A DNA stretch of 64,000 nucleotides from Olsenella profusa DSM 13989 (lineage in GTDB: Bacteria > Actinomycetota > Coriobacteriia > Coriobacteriales > Atopobiaceae). The stretch covers positions 620,001 through 684,000 of the forward strand of contig NZ_JAUSQK010000001.1 of NCBI RefSeq assembly GCF_030811115.1, written 5' to 3'. The translations under genes and the position numbers were made by a program. Positions 25,634 to 32,378 of this stretch are shown here, piece by piece; positions within the stretch are counted from its first letter, which is position 1, and each line of letters starts with the position of its first letter. The notes beneath the pieces were generated by a model, which saw nothing but the letters and a program-made list of their open reading frames with translations, had not been told where the DNA came from and searched no databases.

Positions 25634-26953
25634 CTATGCCTTGGCCAACGCCTGGTCGAGGTCGGCGATGAGGTCACCCACATCCTCGATGCCCACGGAG
25701 AGGCGTACGAGGTCCTCGGAGAGGTGGGCGGCCGCAAGCTGCTCGTCCGTGAGCTGCGAGTGCGTGGTGGACGCCGGGTGGATGATGAGCGACTTCGCGT
25801 CGCCTACGTTGGCCAGGTGCGTGAACAGCTTGACGCTGTCCACCACCCTAAGGCCACCCGCACACCCGCCCCTGACGCCAAAGACCACCACGCCACCGAA
25901 GCCGTGGCGCAGCATGCGGCTGGCCACCTCGTGACTGGGGTCATCCTCGAGCCCAGAGTAGCGCACCCAGCTCACCTTGGGATGACCGGCAAGAAACTGG
26001 GCGACCGCCAGGGCGTTGTCGCAATGACGCTGGACGCGCAGGGACAGCGTCTCCAGACCGATACCGATGAGCTGCGCCGCATAGGGCGAGAGGGTCGGGC
26101 CAAAGTCGCGCAGCTTGTTGGCGAGCACGCGCGTGGAGAAGGGCGCCGCAGGAGCGACGTCGGCGAACACCACGCCATGGTAGGAGGGATCGGGCTGGGT
26201 GATGGTGGGAAACTTGTCCGCCTGGGCCTTCCAGTCATACACGCCCGTGTCCACGACGGCACCACCGAGCGTGGCACCATGGCCCCCCATCCACTTGGTG
26301 AGAGACTCGATGACCACGGCTGCGCCATCCTCGGCCGGCCGATAGAGATAGGGCGTCGCAAAGGTGTTGTCCACAAAGACCGGAACCGGTGAGGCAAGCG
26401 CGTTGGCCGCATCGACGAGGGCCGGCACGTCCGCCACGTCCACGAGGGGGTTGCCGATGGTCTCCACATACCAGAGCCTGGTGTTCTCCGTGGTAGCGGC
26501 CACGAAGGCGTCGATGTCGTTGTTCCGGACGAAGGTGGTCTTGACGCCGAGTTCGGTGAGGGTGTGCAAAAGGATGTTCCAGGTGCCGCCATAGAGCGAG
26601 TCGGAGGCCACGATGTGCCCACCGGCACCCACGATGTTGGTGATGGCCAGCATCTCGGCCGCATGGCCCGAGGCGACGGCCACGGCACCCGTGCCGCCCT
26701 CGACGGCGGCCACGCGGGCGGCGATGGCGTCGGTCGTGGTGTTGGTGAGACGCCCATAGACGTTGCCGGGCTTGGCGAGGGCGAACTTGGCCGCACCGTC
26801 CTCGGCATCATCAAACTGAAAGGCGGCGGAGGCATAGATGGGCAATGCCGCAGAGCCCGTCACGGGGTCTGGTGCCAAGCCCGCATGCACCTGCAGGGTG
26901 TCAAAGTGCCTCTCGGGATCCTGGGCAAAGGTGGGGTCAAGCTCGAAGGCCAT
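25634..26953 (-). CDS. metY: O-acetylhomoserine sulfhydrylase (PLP-dependent)
   Basis: A 439-residue Cys/Met-metabolism PLP enzyme. It condenses O-acetylhomoserine with sulfide to homocysteine, or makes methionine with methanethiol. 'FDTLQVHAGL', 'YGRLTNTTTDA', 'VASGHAAEMLAI', the cofactor-binding 'YVETIGNPLVDVADV' and Schiff-base Lys in 'ESLTKWMGGHGA' are typical of MetY rather than MetB, as is the length. The start has AGAGAGGA 6 nt upstream. A sigma-70 promoter at 27011-27040 and an inverted repeat at 27080-27100 lie upstream. It stands alone and is convergent with nth. Confidence 0.94.
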   Translation of the reverse strand: MAFELDPTFAQDPERHFDTLQVHAGLAPDPVTGSAALPIYASAAFQFDDAEDGAAKFALAKPGNVYGRLTNTTTDAIAARVAAVEGGTGAVAVASGHAAEMLAITNIVGAGGHIVASDSLYGGTWNILLHTLTELGVKTTFVRNNDIDAFVAATTENTRLWYVETIGNPLVDVADVPALVDAANALASPVPVFVDNTFATPYLYRPAEDGAAVVIESLTKWMGGHGATLGGAVVDTGVYDWKAQADKFPTITQPDPSYHGVVFADVAPAAPFSTRVLANKLRDFGPTLSPYAAQLIGIGLETLSLRVQRHCDNALAVAQFLAGHPKVSWVRYSGLEDDPSHEVASRMLRHGFGGVVVFGVRGGCAGGLRVVDSVKLFTHLANVGDAKSLIIHPASTTHSQLTDEQLAAAHLSEDLVRLSVGIEDVGDLIADLDQALAKA

Positions 26954-27010
26954 GAGGTGTCCTCTCTGTACGATAACAACATGCCTTACCGTTCTGGTTT
27001 GTACGACTGA

Positions 27011-27040
27011 CTATTAGAACAGTCTAGTGAGAGGAGTCAA
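27011..27040 (-). promoter_or_regulatory. metY promoter (-35 TTGACT, -10 TAATAG)
   Basis: On the minus strand TTGACT (27035-27040) and TAATAG (27011-27016) are separated by 18 bp, about 58 bp upstream of the metY ATG, in AT-rich sequence. Both boxes match consensus well. Confidence 0.6.
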
Positions 27041-27079
27041 AAATAGCAGGTAAAAAGCTATATATGGTTCATGACATCT

Positions 27080-27100
27080 GTTATCTTAAAATGAGATAAC
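27080..27100. promoter_or_regulatory. Inverted repeat GTTATCT-N7-AGATAAC upstream of metY
   Basis: Perfect 7-bp arms separated by TAAAATG, 40 bp upstream of the metY -35 box and just past the rubrerythrin terminator. Its size and AT-rich centre fit a dimeric regulator site. Candidates include the Rrf2 protein encoded at 28725-29195, but that link is speculation. Confidence 0.45.
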
Positions 27101-27118
27101 GGAAATGAAAACCGTCAC

Positions 27119-27148
27119 GCAAAAGGCCCGCCTCCGTGGAGGCGGGCC
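27119..27148 (-). terminator. Rho-independent terminator of the rubrerythrin operon
   Basis: On the minus strand the perfect stem AGGCCCGCCTCC-ac-GGAGGCGGGCCT is followed by TTTTGCG, 22 bp after the rubrerythrin stop codon. This is a strong intrinsic terminator. Confidence 0.85.
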
Positions 27149-27169
27149 TGGATGCGTGCGGTCAGGTGC

Positions 27170-27715
27170 CTAGTAGTTGAGCGCCTGCTCCTCGAAGAAG
27201 GACTGCGGGTGGTTGCATACGGGACAGACCTTGGGAGCGGTCTCGCCAACGTGCAAGTGGCCACAGTTGCGGCACTTCCACACCTTGACGCCCGGACGAC
27301 TGAAGACCTCGCCCCTCTCGACGCGCTCGGCAAGCCGGTTGTAGCGCTCCTCGTGGTGCTTCTCGACCTCACCCACCAGACGGAACTTGGCGGCGATCTC
27401 CTTGAAGCCCTCCTCGTCGGCGGCCTTAGCGAAGCCCTTGTACATGTCGGTCCACTCGTAGTTCTCGCCGGCAGCGGCATCCTTGAGGTTGGTCAGGGTG
27501 TCGGGCACCTCGCCACCGTGGAGGTACTTGAACCAGAGCTTGGCGTGCTCCTTCTCGTTGCCCGAGGTCTCGGTGAAGATCTCGCCGAGCTGTTCGTAGC
27601 CCTCCTTCTTGGCCTTGCTGGCATAGTACTCGTACTTGGTGTGGGCCTGAGACTCGCCCGCAAAGGCCGCCTCAAGGTTCTTCTTCGTCTGAGAGCTCTC
27701 GAACGCCACTGCCAT
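27170..27715 (-). CDS. rbr: Rubrerythrin
   Basis: A 181-residue cytoplasmic peroxidase of anaerobes. The N-terminal ferritin-like four-helix domain carries the di-iron Glu/His ligands ('[16 protein letters not shown]', '[11 protein letters not shown]', '[12 protein letters not shown]'). A C-terminal rubredoxin domain has two CxxC pairs ('[11 protein letters not shown]', 'VCPVCNHPQ'). Start ATG 27715 has GAGAGGAG 8 nt upstream. It is the last gene of a set with mutY and an Rrf2 regulator, and a strong terminator follows. The context is oxidative-stress defence. Confidence 0.97.
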   Translation of the reverse strand: MAVAFESSQTKKNLEAAFAGESQAHTKYEYYASKAKKEGYEQLGEIFTETSGNEKEHAKLWFKYLHGGEVPDTLTNLKDAAAGENYEWTDMYKGFAKAADEEGFKEIAAKFRLVGEVEKHHEERYNRLAERVERGEVFSRPGVKVWKCRNCGHLHVGETAPKVCPVCNHPQSFFEEQALNY

Positions 27716-27814
27716 GACAAACTCCTCTCCCTTGGATATGCGCGCGGATGTCCTCCGCGCCCCGCAGTGGGCCACCCCCTTGATGGCCCGCCTCAACTCA
27801 GACCATGATAGGCC

Positions 27815-28723
27815 CTAGGCCCACCATTTGGTACCTTCTTTGTGACAAAAACCCTCTTTTTGCAACTCGCACAGCAGGGATCCCACCTCGCCATACGAGA
27901 GCCTGTCCCTGCCCGCATGCTCCTCCAACTGCGAGAGCTCCTCGGTCAGGGCTTCGCCGTCCACCGCGCCGTCCTCGTCCGCGGTTCGATGCGCCAACAG
28001 CAGGCGCACCAACTCCGCCCTCTTCTGGCGATGCGAGCCCTCGAAGCGTGACTGGCGCGTGTGCGTGGCCGAGCGCCGAGACGGGTTGGGCAGCGTCCGC
28101 TTGAGGTGGGCCCCATAGTCAAGAAGGGCGTAGTACCAGGTGCGGGGGTCATCGTCACCGTCATGGGCATCGGGTGGGCAGGTGCTCCTCACCAGGGGCA
28201 CAAGCTCCCCGTCCGTCACCCCAACCGCATCGGGATAGAGCTCGTGCAGGAACACCGTGCGCACGTTGGTCTCCAGGTAGACGCCGGGAAGGTCGTAGGC
28301 AAACGCACGTATGCCCGCCGCTGTCGCGGGACCGATGCCGGGCAGGGACAGAAGCCCCTGGTAGTCCATGGGCATGACGCCGCCCGCATCGCTCACCTGG
28401 GTCGCCGCCCGCCAGAGCGAGAGCGCCCGGCGATTGTAGCCCATACCCTGCCACTCCTCCAACACGTCCGCGGCGTCGGCGGCAGCCAGCGCATCCGGTG
28501 TCGGAAAGCGCCCGAGCCAGCGCTGCCAGCGCCCATCGACACGCGCGACCTGGGTCTGCTGGAGCATGACCTCGCTGACCCAGATGGCATAGGGGTCACG
28601 CGTGCGCCTCCAGGGGAGGTCACGGTAGAGCGCACGTCCCTGCGCGAGCACGTGCCGGCGAAAGCCGTCGAGCCCTCGTGAGGACGCCACGGGGGCTCCG
28701 CCGCCATCTATGCGAGCGGACAT
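27815..28723 (-). CDS. Adenine DNA glycosylase of the clusterless MutY type
   Basis: A 302-residue HhH-GPD glycosylase, expected to remove adenine opposite 8-oxoguanine. 'DLPWRRTRDPYAIWVSEVML' holds the catalytic Glu, and 'LPGIGPATAAGIRAFAYD' is the hairpin. Two departures from classical MutY: the catalytic-Asp position reads 'YLETNVRTVF' (Glu), and the [4Fe-4S] cysteines are replaced by 'LPNPSRRSATHTRQSRFEGS'. That pattern is that of iron-sulfur-free adenine glycosylases known from some anaerobes and lactobacilli. There is no NUDIX-like C-terminal domain; a winged-helix-like stretch ends the protein. The ATG lies 1 nt after the Rrf2 stop, so translation is coupled. Confidence 0.88.
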   Translation of the reverse strand: MSARIDGGGAPVASSRGLDGFRRHVLAQGRALYRDLPWRRTRDPYAIWVSEVMLQQTQVARVDGRWQRWLGRFPTPDALAAADAADVLEEWQGMGYNRRALSLWRAATQVSDAGGVMPMDYQGLLSLPGIGPATAAGIRAFAYDLPGVYLETNVRTVFLHELYPDAVGVTDGELVPLVRSTCPPDAHDGDDDPRTWYYALLDYGAHLKRTLPNPSRRSATHTRQSRFEGSHRQKRAELVRLLLAHRTADEDGAVDGEALTEELSQLEEHAGRDRLSYGEVGSLLCELQKEGFCHKEGTKWWA

Positions 28724-28724
28724 G

Positions 28725-29195
28725 CTAGTCGTCCTCGCAAGGGCCGACGGTGACGAACGCCTCCCCCGGGGCCATGATGGGGTGCTTGTGCTCGCACACC
28801 ACCTCGTAGATGGTGATGGAGTCGAAGTACCGCACGAGCATCTTCTGGGCCTCACACCAGACCGGATTGAAATGGCAGCTCTCGATGAAGGGGCAGGGGC
28901 CGTCGTCGACGCCGGCACGGTCGCAGTCAGCCAGGAGGATGGGTCCCTGGAGCGCCTCGACCACCGCGCGAATCGTCGTGTGGCGGGAGTCGGCGAGCAG
29001 ACGCATGCCGCCCTTTGACCCCCTCAGGCTCTCGATGAGACCCGCGGCGGTAAGCTCGCGTTGGATGGATCGCGCGAACGAATAGGGGACGTCGCGCTTC
29101 TCTGCGGCCAGCCGCACGGACACGACCTCACCCTCGTGCTCGACGAGCTCCGCCAGCATGCGCAGCGCATAGTCGGTCTTCCTTGAGATTTCCAT
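28725..29195 (-). CDS. Rrf2-family transcriptional regulator with cysteine cluster
   Basis: A 156-residue regulator. The N-terminal winged helix 'MEISRKTDYALRMLAELVEH' and 'RDVPYSFARSIQRELTAAGL', then 'RGSKGGMRLL', are typical of Rrf2 proteins (IscR, NsrR, CymR). Four cysteines at about 91, 101, 107 and 114 sit where IscR and NsrR bind an Fe-S cluster, so redox or Fe-S sensing is likely. It is immediately upstream of mutY and rubrerythrin and probably controls them. The C-terminal extension 'AFVTVGPCEDD' has a further Cys. Confidence 0.92.
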   Translation of the reverse strand: MEISRKTDYALRMLAELVEHEGEVVSVRLAAEKRDVPYSFARSIQRELTAAGLIESLRGSKGGMRLLADSRHTTIRAVVEALQGPILLADCDRAGVDDGPCPFIESCHFNPVWCEAQKMLVRYFDSITIYEVVCEHKHPIMAPGEAFVTVGPCEDD

Positions 29196-29231
29196 CGAGG
29201 TCCCTCCCTAGAGGCCCCAGAGACGGCTCGG

Positions 29232-29984
29232 TCAGCTCCAATCCAAGACGACCCAGTTCATCTGCTTGGCCTTGCGCCTGAGCGCCTTTCCGGGACTCAC
29301 CGCGAACGCCTGCTTGGACACGCTGAGCAGATCCTCGTCGCTGTGATGATCGCCGTAGGAATAGGCGATCTCCCAGGTTCCCGGCCCCAAATGCTCGTTT
29401 GCCCAGCGCCGCACCGCACGCGTCTTCTCTGGCCCCGCCACCACCGCACCCTCCACATTGCCGGTGTAGTGGCCCTGGGCGTCGCGCTCCATGTCCGTTG
29501 CCACCAGGCCATCGACGCCCAACCGCCGTGCGGCCTGCTCGGCGATGTCCCTGAAGGTCGCGGACACCAGGAGCGTCACGCAGCCCTCCTCCTTCCGACG
29601 GCGCACCTCGTTGAGGGCCTTCTGCCGATAGCGCCGAGAAAGCACCTGGTCGTGGAAGTCGCACATGATCTCCTTGACCTCCTGGGACGAATGCTCACGC
29701 AGCGTGTCGAAGATCTGCTCGCGCGCCTCCCCCTGGCGGCAGGGGAGATGCAGCACATAGCGGATGCCCCACCACCCCAACCTGAGGGCGCGCAGCGGGC
29801 TGAGCAGGCCGCGCGCAAACAGGTAGCGGGCAAAGAGCGCCCCGGACTGGCCATTGATGGCCGTGCCGTCATAATCGAACACGGCAACCTGGATGATAGC
29901 TGGCATAGCCTGGGCGGCAGCTGGCGTAGCCCGACTGACGGCCACCGACATCTCCTGGCTAACGCTGGCTTCGCTCAACGCCAC
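29232..29984 (-). CDS. HAD-IB family phosphatase (SerB-like)
   Basis: A 250-residue HAD protein. 'VAVFDYDGTAINGQSG' carries the two catalytic Asp residues, 'LLVSATFRDIAEQAA' is motif II, and 'YSYGDHHSDEDLL' is motif IV with the metal Asp. A helical cap with 'LFARYLFARGLLSPLRALRLGWWG' suggests membrane association, as in HAD-IB acyl-phosphate phosphatases. The substrate is unknown. The start is GTG 29984, three nt after GAGAGGG; ATG 29951 and 29906 are alternatives without a good site. It is upstream of and in line with rrf2. Confidence 0.82.
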   Translation of the reverse strand: MALSEASVSQEMSVAVSRATPAAAQAMPAIIQVAVFDYDGTAINGQSGALFARYLFARGLLSPLRALRLGWWGIRYVLHLPCRQGEAREQIFDTLREHSSQEVKEIMCDFHDQVLSRRYRQKALNEVRRRKEEGCVTLLVSATFRDIAEQAARRLGVDGLVATDMERDAQGHYTGNVEGAVVAGPEKTRAVRRWANEHLGPGTWEIAYSYGDHHSDEDLLSVSKQAFAVSPGKALRRKAKQMNWVVLDWS

Positions 29985-30157
29985 GCACCCTCTCGACCCG
30001 TTCCTGAGAGGCTCCGTCCATGCTGAATGGCCTCTTAAAATAGGCTACCAAAAGGAGCAGTTCTGACAGATCCCCTCCTATCGTACCCGTCTGGCCGCGC
30101 TCCCGGACGCCAGGATGCGGTCCGCCGCCCGATGGGGTGCCGACGGGTACGACGAAC

Positions 30158-30187
30158 AAAAAAGAGGCCCCGAGCTACCGGAGCCCC
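30158..30187 (-). terminator. Terminator downstream of tRNA-Asp
   Basis: On the minus strand a GGGGCTCCG/CGGGGCCTC stem with a 6-nt loop is followed by six T's, 15 nt after the tRNA 3' end. Confidence 0.8.
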
Positions 30188-30201
30188 AGACAATGCGATG
30201 G

Positions 30202-30275
30202 CGGGATGTAAGGGACTTGAACCCTCGACCTCCGACGTGACAGGCCGGCGCTCTAACCAGCTGAGCTAACACCCC
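30202..30275 (-). tRNA. tRNA-Asp (GTC)
   Basis: A 74-nt cloverleaf. The acceptor GGGGTGT pairs with ACATCCC (one G-T pair), the D arm is GCTC/GAGC, and the anticodon stem CCGGC/GTCGG encloses CTGTCAC with anticodon GTC. The T arm is GAGGG-TTCAAGT-CCCTT, with a G discriminator. The 3' CCA is not encoded (GCC follows), unlike the tRNA-Ser and tRNA-Arg genes of this window. Confidence 0.95.
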
Positions 30276-30296
30276 GTTCCATGTGGTGCGGAAGCT

Positions 30297-30326
30297 ATTC
30301 TAACCAGAAGCGCACTCCGTTGTCCA
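30297..30326 (-). promoter_or_regulatory. tRNA-Asp promoter
   Basis: On the minus strand -35 TGGACA (30321-30326) and -10 TAGAAT (30297-30302) have an 18-bp spacer, and the -10 is 21 bp upstream of the tRNA 5' end. Each box has 5/6 matches to consensus. Confidence 0.65.
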
Positions 30327-30354
30327 GCGCCAATCGCGAGAAATTTTGAGCGAC

Positions 30355-31251
30355 TCAGAACGCCAGCGCGACGGTGGTCACGGTGCCGGCGTCGTCCGTC
30401 ACGAGCATGGTGCCCTCGCTCTCCTTGAGCTCGACCGAGGAGATCGAGTGGCCCGTCCCGCCGACGGGCTCGCCATCGGCATCCACCACCTGGGCCCCAA
30501 CCGAGCCACTGCCTATGGTGTAGGCCATGACGTCCCAGCCATCGCTGGTGTTCTCGGGGATGATGAACGCGCCGTTGTAGAGGACAAGCTGAATGGGCTC
30601 TCCGTCAAACTGCATGAAGACCGTGGCATCCGTGGCGCCTTCGGTGCGGCCGACCAGTGCATAGGCACCATCATCCTGCTTCTCGATGGAGTAGGTGGTG
30701 CCCCGGTACTCGATGGAGCCGGCCGGCGTGGTCTGGGTCTGCTCGACCTGAGCCTGCTCCGGCACATCTGTCTGCTTGGCGTCAAGGCAGCCGCGCAGCA
30801 GGAAGAACAGGATGACGAGCACCAGGACCGCCAAAGGGGCGACGATCCACCGCATCCTGCCGCCCATGGGCCTGCCGTCGGCCGCCTCCCTGCGGCGGAG
30901 GGGACGATGGGCCTTGCCCATGCGCTTCCGGGCGCCCATCCCCACATTGGACCAGGACGATGTGGAGTCCGCCGAAACACTGCCCACATTGTCGCGATTC
31001 TCGACCCGTGCCCCCTCACTCGCGGAGATGCGCTGGAGCGAACCGGTTTCGGAGGGGTTGACCCCAATGGGACGCGGGGCATCCTGCTCGTCCGTGGTGT
31101 CCACCATCGGTACGTTGGACGCACGCACGCCGCGGCCCCCCTGGTCAGCACCCTGTGCCGGGCGCTCCCGCGTCTGCGACGCCCGTGCGGGCCGTTGCGC
31201 ACGCGCGGCGTGTCTTCCATGCGGCGCCGAGGGCGCTGTGTCCTGTGCCAT
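30355..31251 (-). CDS. Single-span membrane protein of unknown function
   Basis: A 298-residue protein with no family I recognise. Residues 1-130 are polar, disordered-looking and basic (Arg, Ala, Gln). One transmembrane helix lies at about 134-152 ('WIVAPLAVLVLVILFFLLRG'). The rest is an extracytoplasmic domain with beta-strand character ('IEYRGTTYSIEKQDDGAYAL', 'GEPIQLVLYNGAF'). The C-terminal domain repeats a strand-turn pattern, as in small secreted sensor or adhesion domains. Start ATG 31251 has TAGGAGG 6 nt upstream, so it is a real gene. It lies between tRNA-Asp and recR, on the same strand as recR. Confidence 0.8.
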   Translation of the reverse strand: MAQDTAPSAPHGRHAARAQRPARASQTRERPAQGADQGGRGVRASNVPMVDTTDEQDAPRPIGVNPSETGSLQRISASEGARVENRDNVGSVSADSTSSWSNVGMGARKRMGKAHRPLRRREAADGRPMGGRMRWIVAPLAVLVLVILFFLLRGCLDAKQTDVPEQAQVEQTQTTPAGSIEYRGTTYSIEKQDDGAYALVGRTEGATDATVFMQFDGEPIQLVLYNGAFIIPENTSDGWDVMAYTIGSGSVGAQVVDADGEPVGGTGHSISSVELKESEGTMLVTDDAGTVTTVALAF

Positions 31252-31319
31252 GTCAGGCCTCCTATCGAATACCAGAAGTATAGCCCGCGTCGGCCGCCTG
31301 GCTCAACCAATGATGACGC

Positions 31320-31955
31320 CTACGCATGCGGGATGGCGCGCCGCTCCTCCATGGCGCGCCCAAGCGTGACCTCGTCCGCATACTCGAGGTCACCGCCCAC
31401 GGGCAAGCCACTGGCCAGGCGCGAGACGGCCACACCCAGGGGCTGGATGATGCGCGAGAGGTAGGTTGCGGTCGTCTCCCCCTCCACGTCTGGGTTCGTG
31501 GCAAGGATGACCTCCTCCACACCGCCATCCGCCAAGCGCCCCAAGAGCTCGCGCACGTGCAGCTGGTCGGGGCCGATCCTGTCCATGGGAGAGATGACGC
31601 CGCCCAGCACGTGGTAGAGCCCATGATAGCTGTCCGTCCGCTCGATGGCGGACACGTCACGCGGCTCGGAGACCACGCAGATGCGGCTGTGGTCGCGCGT
31701 GGCATCGGCACATATGTCACAGGTGTCGCGCGTGGCATACGAGAAACAGATGGGACAGAAGTGCACCTGCCGCTTGACGTCCATGATGGCCGACGCAAGC
31801 CGGTGGGCCGTCTCGTCATCGGCCTCCAGGATCCAATAGGCGATGCGCTGTGCCGACTTGGGGCCAATGCCGGGCAGGCGACCAAGCTCGTCGAGCAGGC
31901 GTCGCAGGGCGTGGCCGTCCCCATATGAGGCGTCGCTGTCAGAAGCGTCACTCAT
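31320..31955 (-). CDS. recR: Recombination protein RecR
   Basis: A 211-residue RecFOR-pathway protein. An N-terminal helix-hairpin-helix '[20 protein letters not shown]', a zinc finger '[16 protein letters not shown]', a Toprim domain '[16 protein letters not shown]' and '[16 protein letters not shown]', and a C-terminal Walker-B-like '[17 protein letters not shown]' are all present. It helps load RecA at gaps. The start at 31955 has only a weak ribosome site; it lies 11 bp after ybaB and is probably coupled. The ybaB-recR-dnaX neighbourhood is conserved in many bacteria. Confidence 0.97.
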   Translation of the reverse strand: MSDASDSDASYGDGHALRRLLDELGRLPGIGPKSAQRIAYWILEADDETAHRLASAIMDVKRQVHFCPICFSYATRDTCDICADATRDHSRICVVSEPRDVSAIERTDSYHGLYHVLGGVISPMDRIGPDQLHVRELLGRLADGGVEEVILATNPDVEGETTATYLSRIIQPLGVAVSRLASGLPVGGDLEYADEVTLGRAMEERRAIPHA

Positions 31956-31966
31956 GCGCGGCGGGC

Positions 31967-32275
31967 CTAGAAGAGGCCGGGGACGTCCATGCCACCGGTA
32001 ATGGCCCCCAGCTGCTGGTTGGCGGCATCCTGTGCGCTCGAGAGGCACTCGTTGACGGCGGCAAGGACGGAATCCTGCAGGAGCTCGACGTCCTCGGGAT
32101 CGACCGCCTCGGGGTCGATGGTGACGGAGGTGATCTTCATGTCGGCGGTACCGGTGACCTTGACCATCCCGCCACCCGCGGAGGCCGAGACCTCGATGTC
32201 GCCGAGCCTGTCCTGCGCATCCGCAAGCTGCTTCTGCATCTTCTGGGCCTGCTTCATCATCTGCTGCATGTTCAT
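31967..32275 (-). CDS. YbaB/EbfC family nucleoid-associated protein
   Basis: A 102-residue DNA-binding protein that forms tweezer-like dimers. The N-terminal helix '[20 protein letters not shown]' and '[19 protein letters not shown]' are family hallmarks, and '[11 protein letters not shown]' is the usual C-terminus. Start ATG 32275 has AAGGAGA 9 nt upstream. It lies between dnaX and recR as in many genomes. Confidence 0.95.
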   Translation of the reverse strand: MNMQQMMKQAQKMQKQLADAQDRLGDIEVSASAGGGMVKVTGTADMKITSVTIDPEAVDPEDVELLQDSVLAAVNECLSSAQDAANQQLGAITGGMDVPGLF

Positions 32276-32378
32276 GCGCACACGTCTCCTTGTACGACGT
32301 CCAATGGGGGGTGCCAAAACGACACTACGAATCTTAGCCCATCACGAGGATGGGCGCAGGGCGGGCCGGCAGTACGCC

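Noticed and set aside
24526-25737. A 403-residue open frame on the minus strand
   Set aside because: It overlaps nth and the end of metY in other frames and crosses the inverted-repeat element. Composition is Arg/Pro-rich and unlike a protein; both overlapped genes are certain.
26954-27120. SAM or T-box riboswitch in the metY leader
   Set aside because: The leader is only about 60 nt from the promoter found and shows neither the paired core of an S-box nor a T-box sequence.
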